A DNA stretch of 33,108 bases from Anaerolineae bacterium (GTDB lineage Bacteria; Chloroflexota; Anaerolineae; Aggregatilineales; Aggregatilineaceae). A program made the translations under genes and the position numbers. The stretch lies in assembly GCA_016930015.1 (NCBI GenBank), contig JAFGHR010000104.1, forward strand, positions 1-33,108, given 5' to 3'. Positions 32,992 to 33,108 of the stretch are shown here, piece by piece (the stretch's first letter is position 1; each line of letters starts with the position of its first letter). The notes under the pieces were generated by a model. That model worked only from the letters and a program-made list of their open reading frames with translations, was not told where the DNA came from and ran no database searches.

Positions 32992-33108
32992 TACGTTCAC
33001 ATTTTGCCCGCTGGCGCAGCAGTGGTAGGACTGCAAGATAGCGTGATCAGCTCATTTGCATCCATTTCGACCCGATTTCGACGGTGACGACCGACTGAAA
33101 AAGGTTCC
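32992..33108. other. Window edge, no gene recognised
   Basis: The last 117 bases follow the long hairpin. Short frames are open on the plus strand to about 33090, but none has a start with an SD or a recognisable motif. A gene could begin or end beyond the window. Confidence 0.3.

Noticed and set aside
32706..33041. 111-codon plus-strand frame at the window end
   Set aside because: It has no SD, a composition rich in Arg and Lys, and passes through a perfect 20-bp hairpin, so it is unlikely to be coding.
1..33108. CRISPR array, rRNA genes or toxin-antitoxin pair
   Set aside because: No regularly spaced repeats, rRNA signatures or paired small toxin-antitoxin genes were seen anywhere in the window.

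Overview
The window is a GC-rich bacterial chromosome segment with long intact genes on both strands, clear Shine-Dalgarno (SD) sites and several good promoters. The gene mix fits a free-living heterotroph, and the family choices recall Chloroflexota (Anaerolineae-like): an AIM24-family protein, a CsoR-copZ-copA operon, a VIT-VWA protein, a DUF5989 carbamoyltransferase cassette, a diaminopropionate lyase, and a ROK-ABC-GH15-GH31 sugar locus. No rRNA or phylogenetic marker is present, so this placement is an inference.

Layout. 1-2500: an AIM24/TIGR00266-like protein, an NAD-dependent sugar-nucleotide epimerase, and a convergent DUF3267 membrane zincin. 2501-2887: a gene-free, repeat-rich stretch. 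2888-5980: a minus-strand copper operon (csoR, copZ, copA) with a sigma70-type promoter and a G/C-rich CsoR operator at the predicted start site. 6150-7139: a dihydroorotate-dehydrogenase-like protein. 7239-13286 (minus): an aldo/keto reductase with an RmlC-like cupin, two polytopic membrane proteins of unknown function, diaminopropionate ammonia-lyase and proline dehydrogenase. 13418-16701 (minus): a lipoprotein and a secreted VIT-VWA protein, each with its own terminator. 16855-19117: an alpha/beta hydrolase, and a divergent membrane M28-like protein that has lost most metal ligands.

19202-21901 (minus) is a four-gene cassette: a small SxtJ-like membrane protein, a NodU-type carbamoyltransferase, a DUF5989 protein and another small membrane protein. 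Its promoter has both consensus hexamers. 21936-22111 holds tRNA-Arg(ACG) with promoter and terminator. Next come the C-terminal remnant of a large serine recombinase, other decayed sequence, and a complete IS110-family element. The long leader of this element folds on paper into nested inverted repeats, as expected for a bridge RNA.

24183-32691 (plus) is an alpha-glucoside locus: a ROK regulator, two ABC permeases, a solute-binding protein, a GH15 glucosidase, a GH31 glucosidase and a LinB-like nucleotidyltransferase. The last three overlap by ATGA. The likely scheme is binding and import of an oligo-alpha-glucoside, hydrolysis in the cytoplasm by the two glucosidases (neither has a signal peptide), and control by the ROK protein sensing sugar. 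No ABC ATPase is encoded here, so a shared MsmX/UgpC-type ATPase elsewhere is inferred. The IS110 element sits just upstream of the ROK promoter.

The observations most worth following are the IS110 leader RNA and its insertion site, the degenerate M28 protein, the nucleotidyltransferase coupled to glucosidases, and the carbamoyltransferase cassette.
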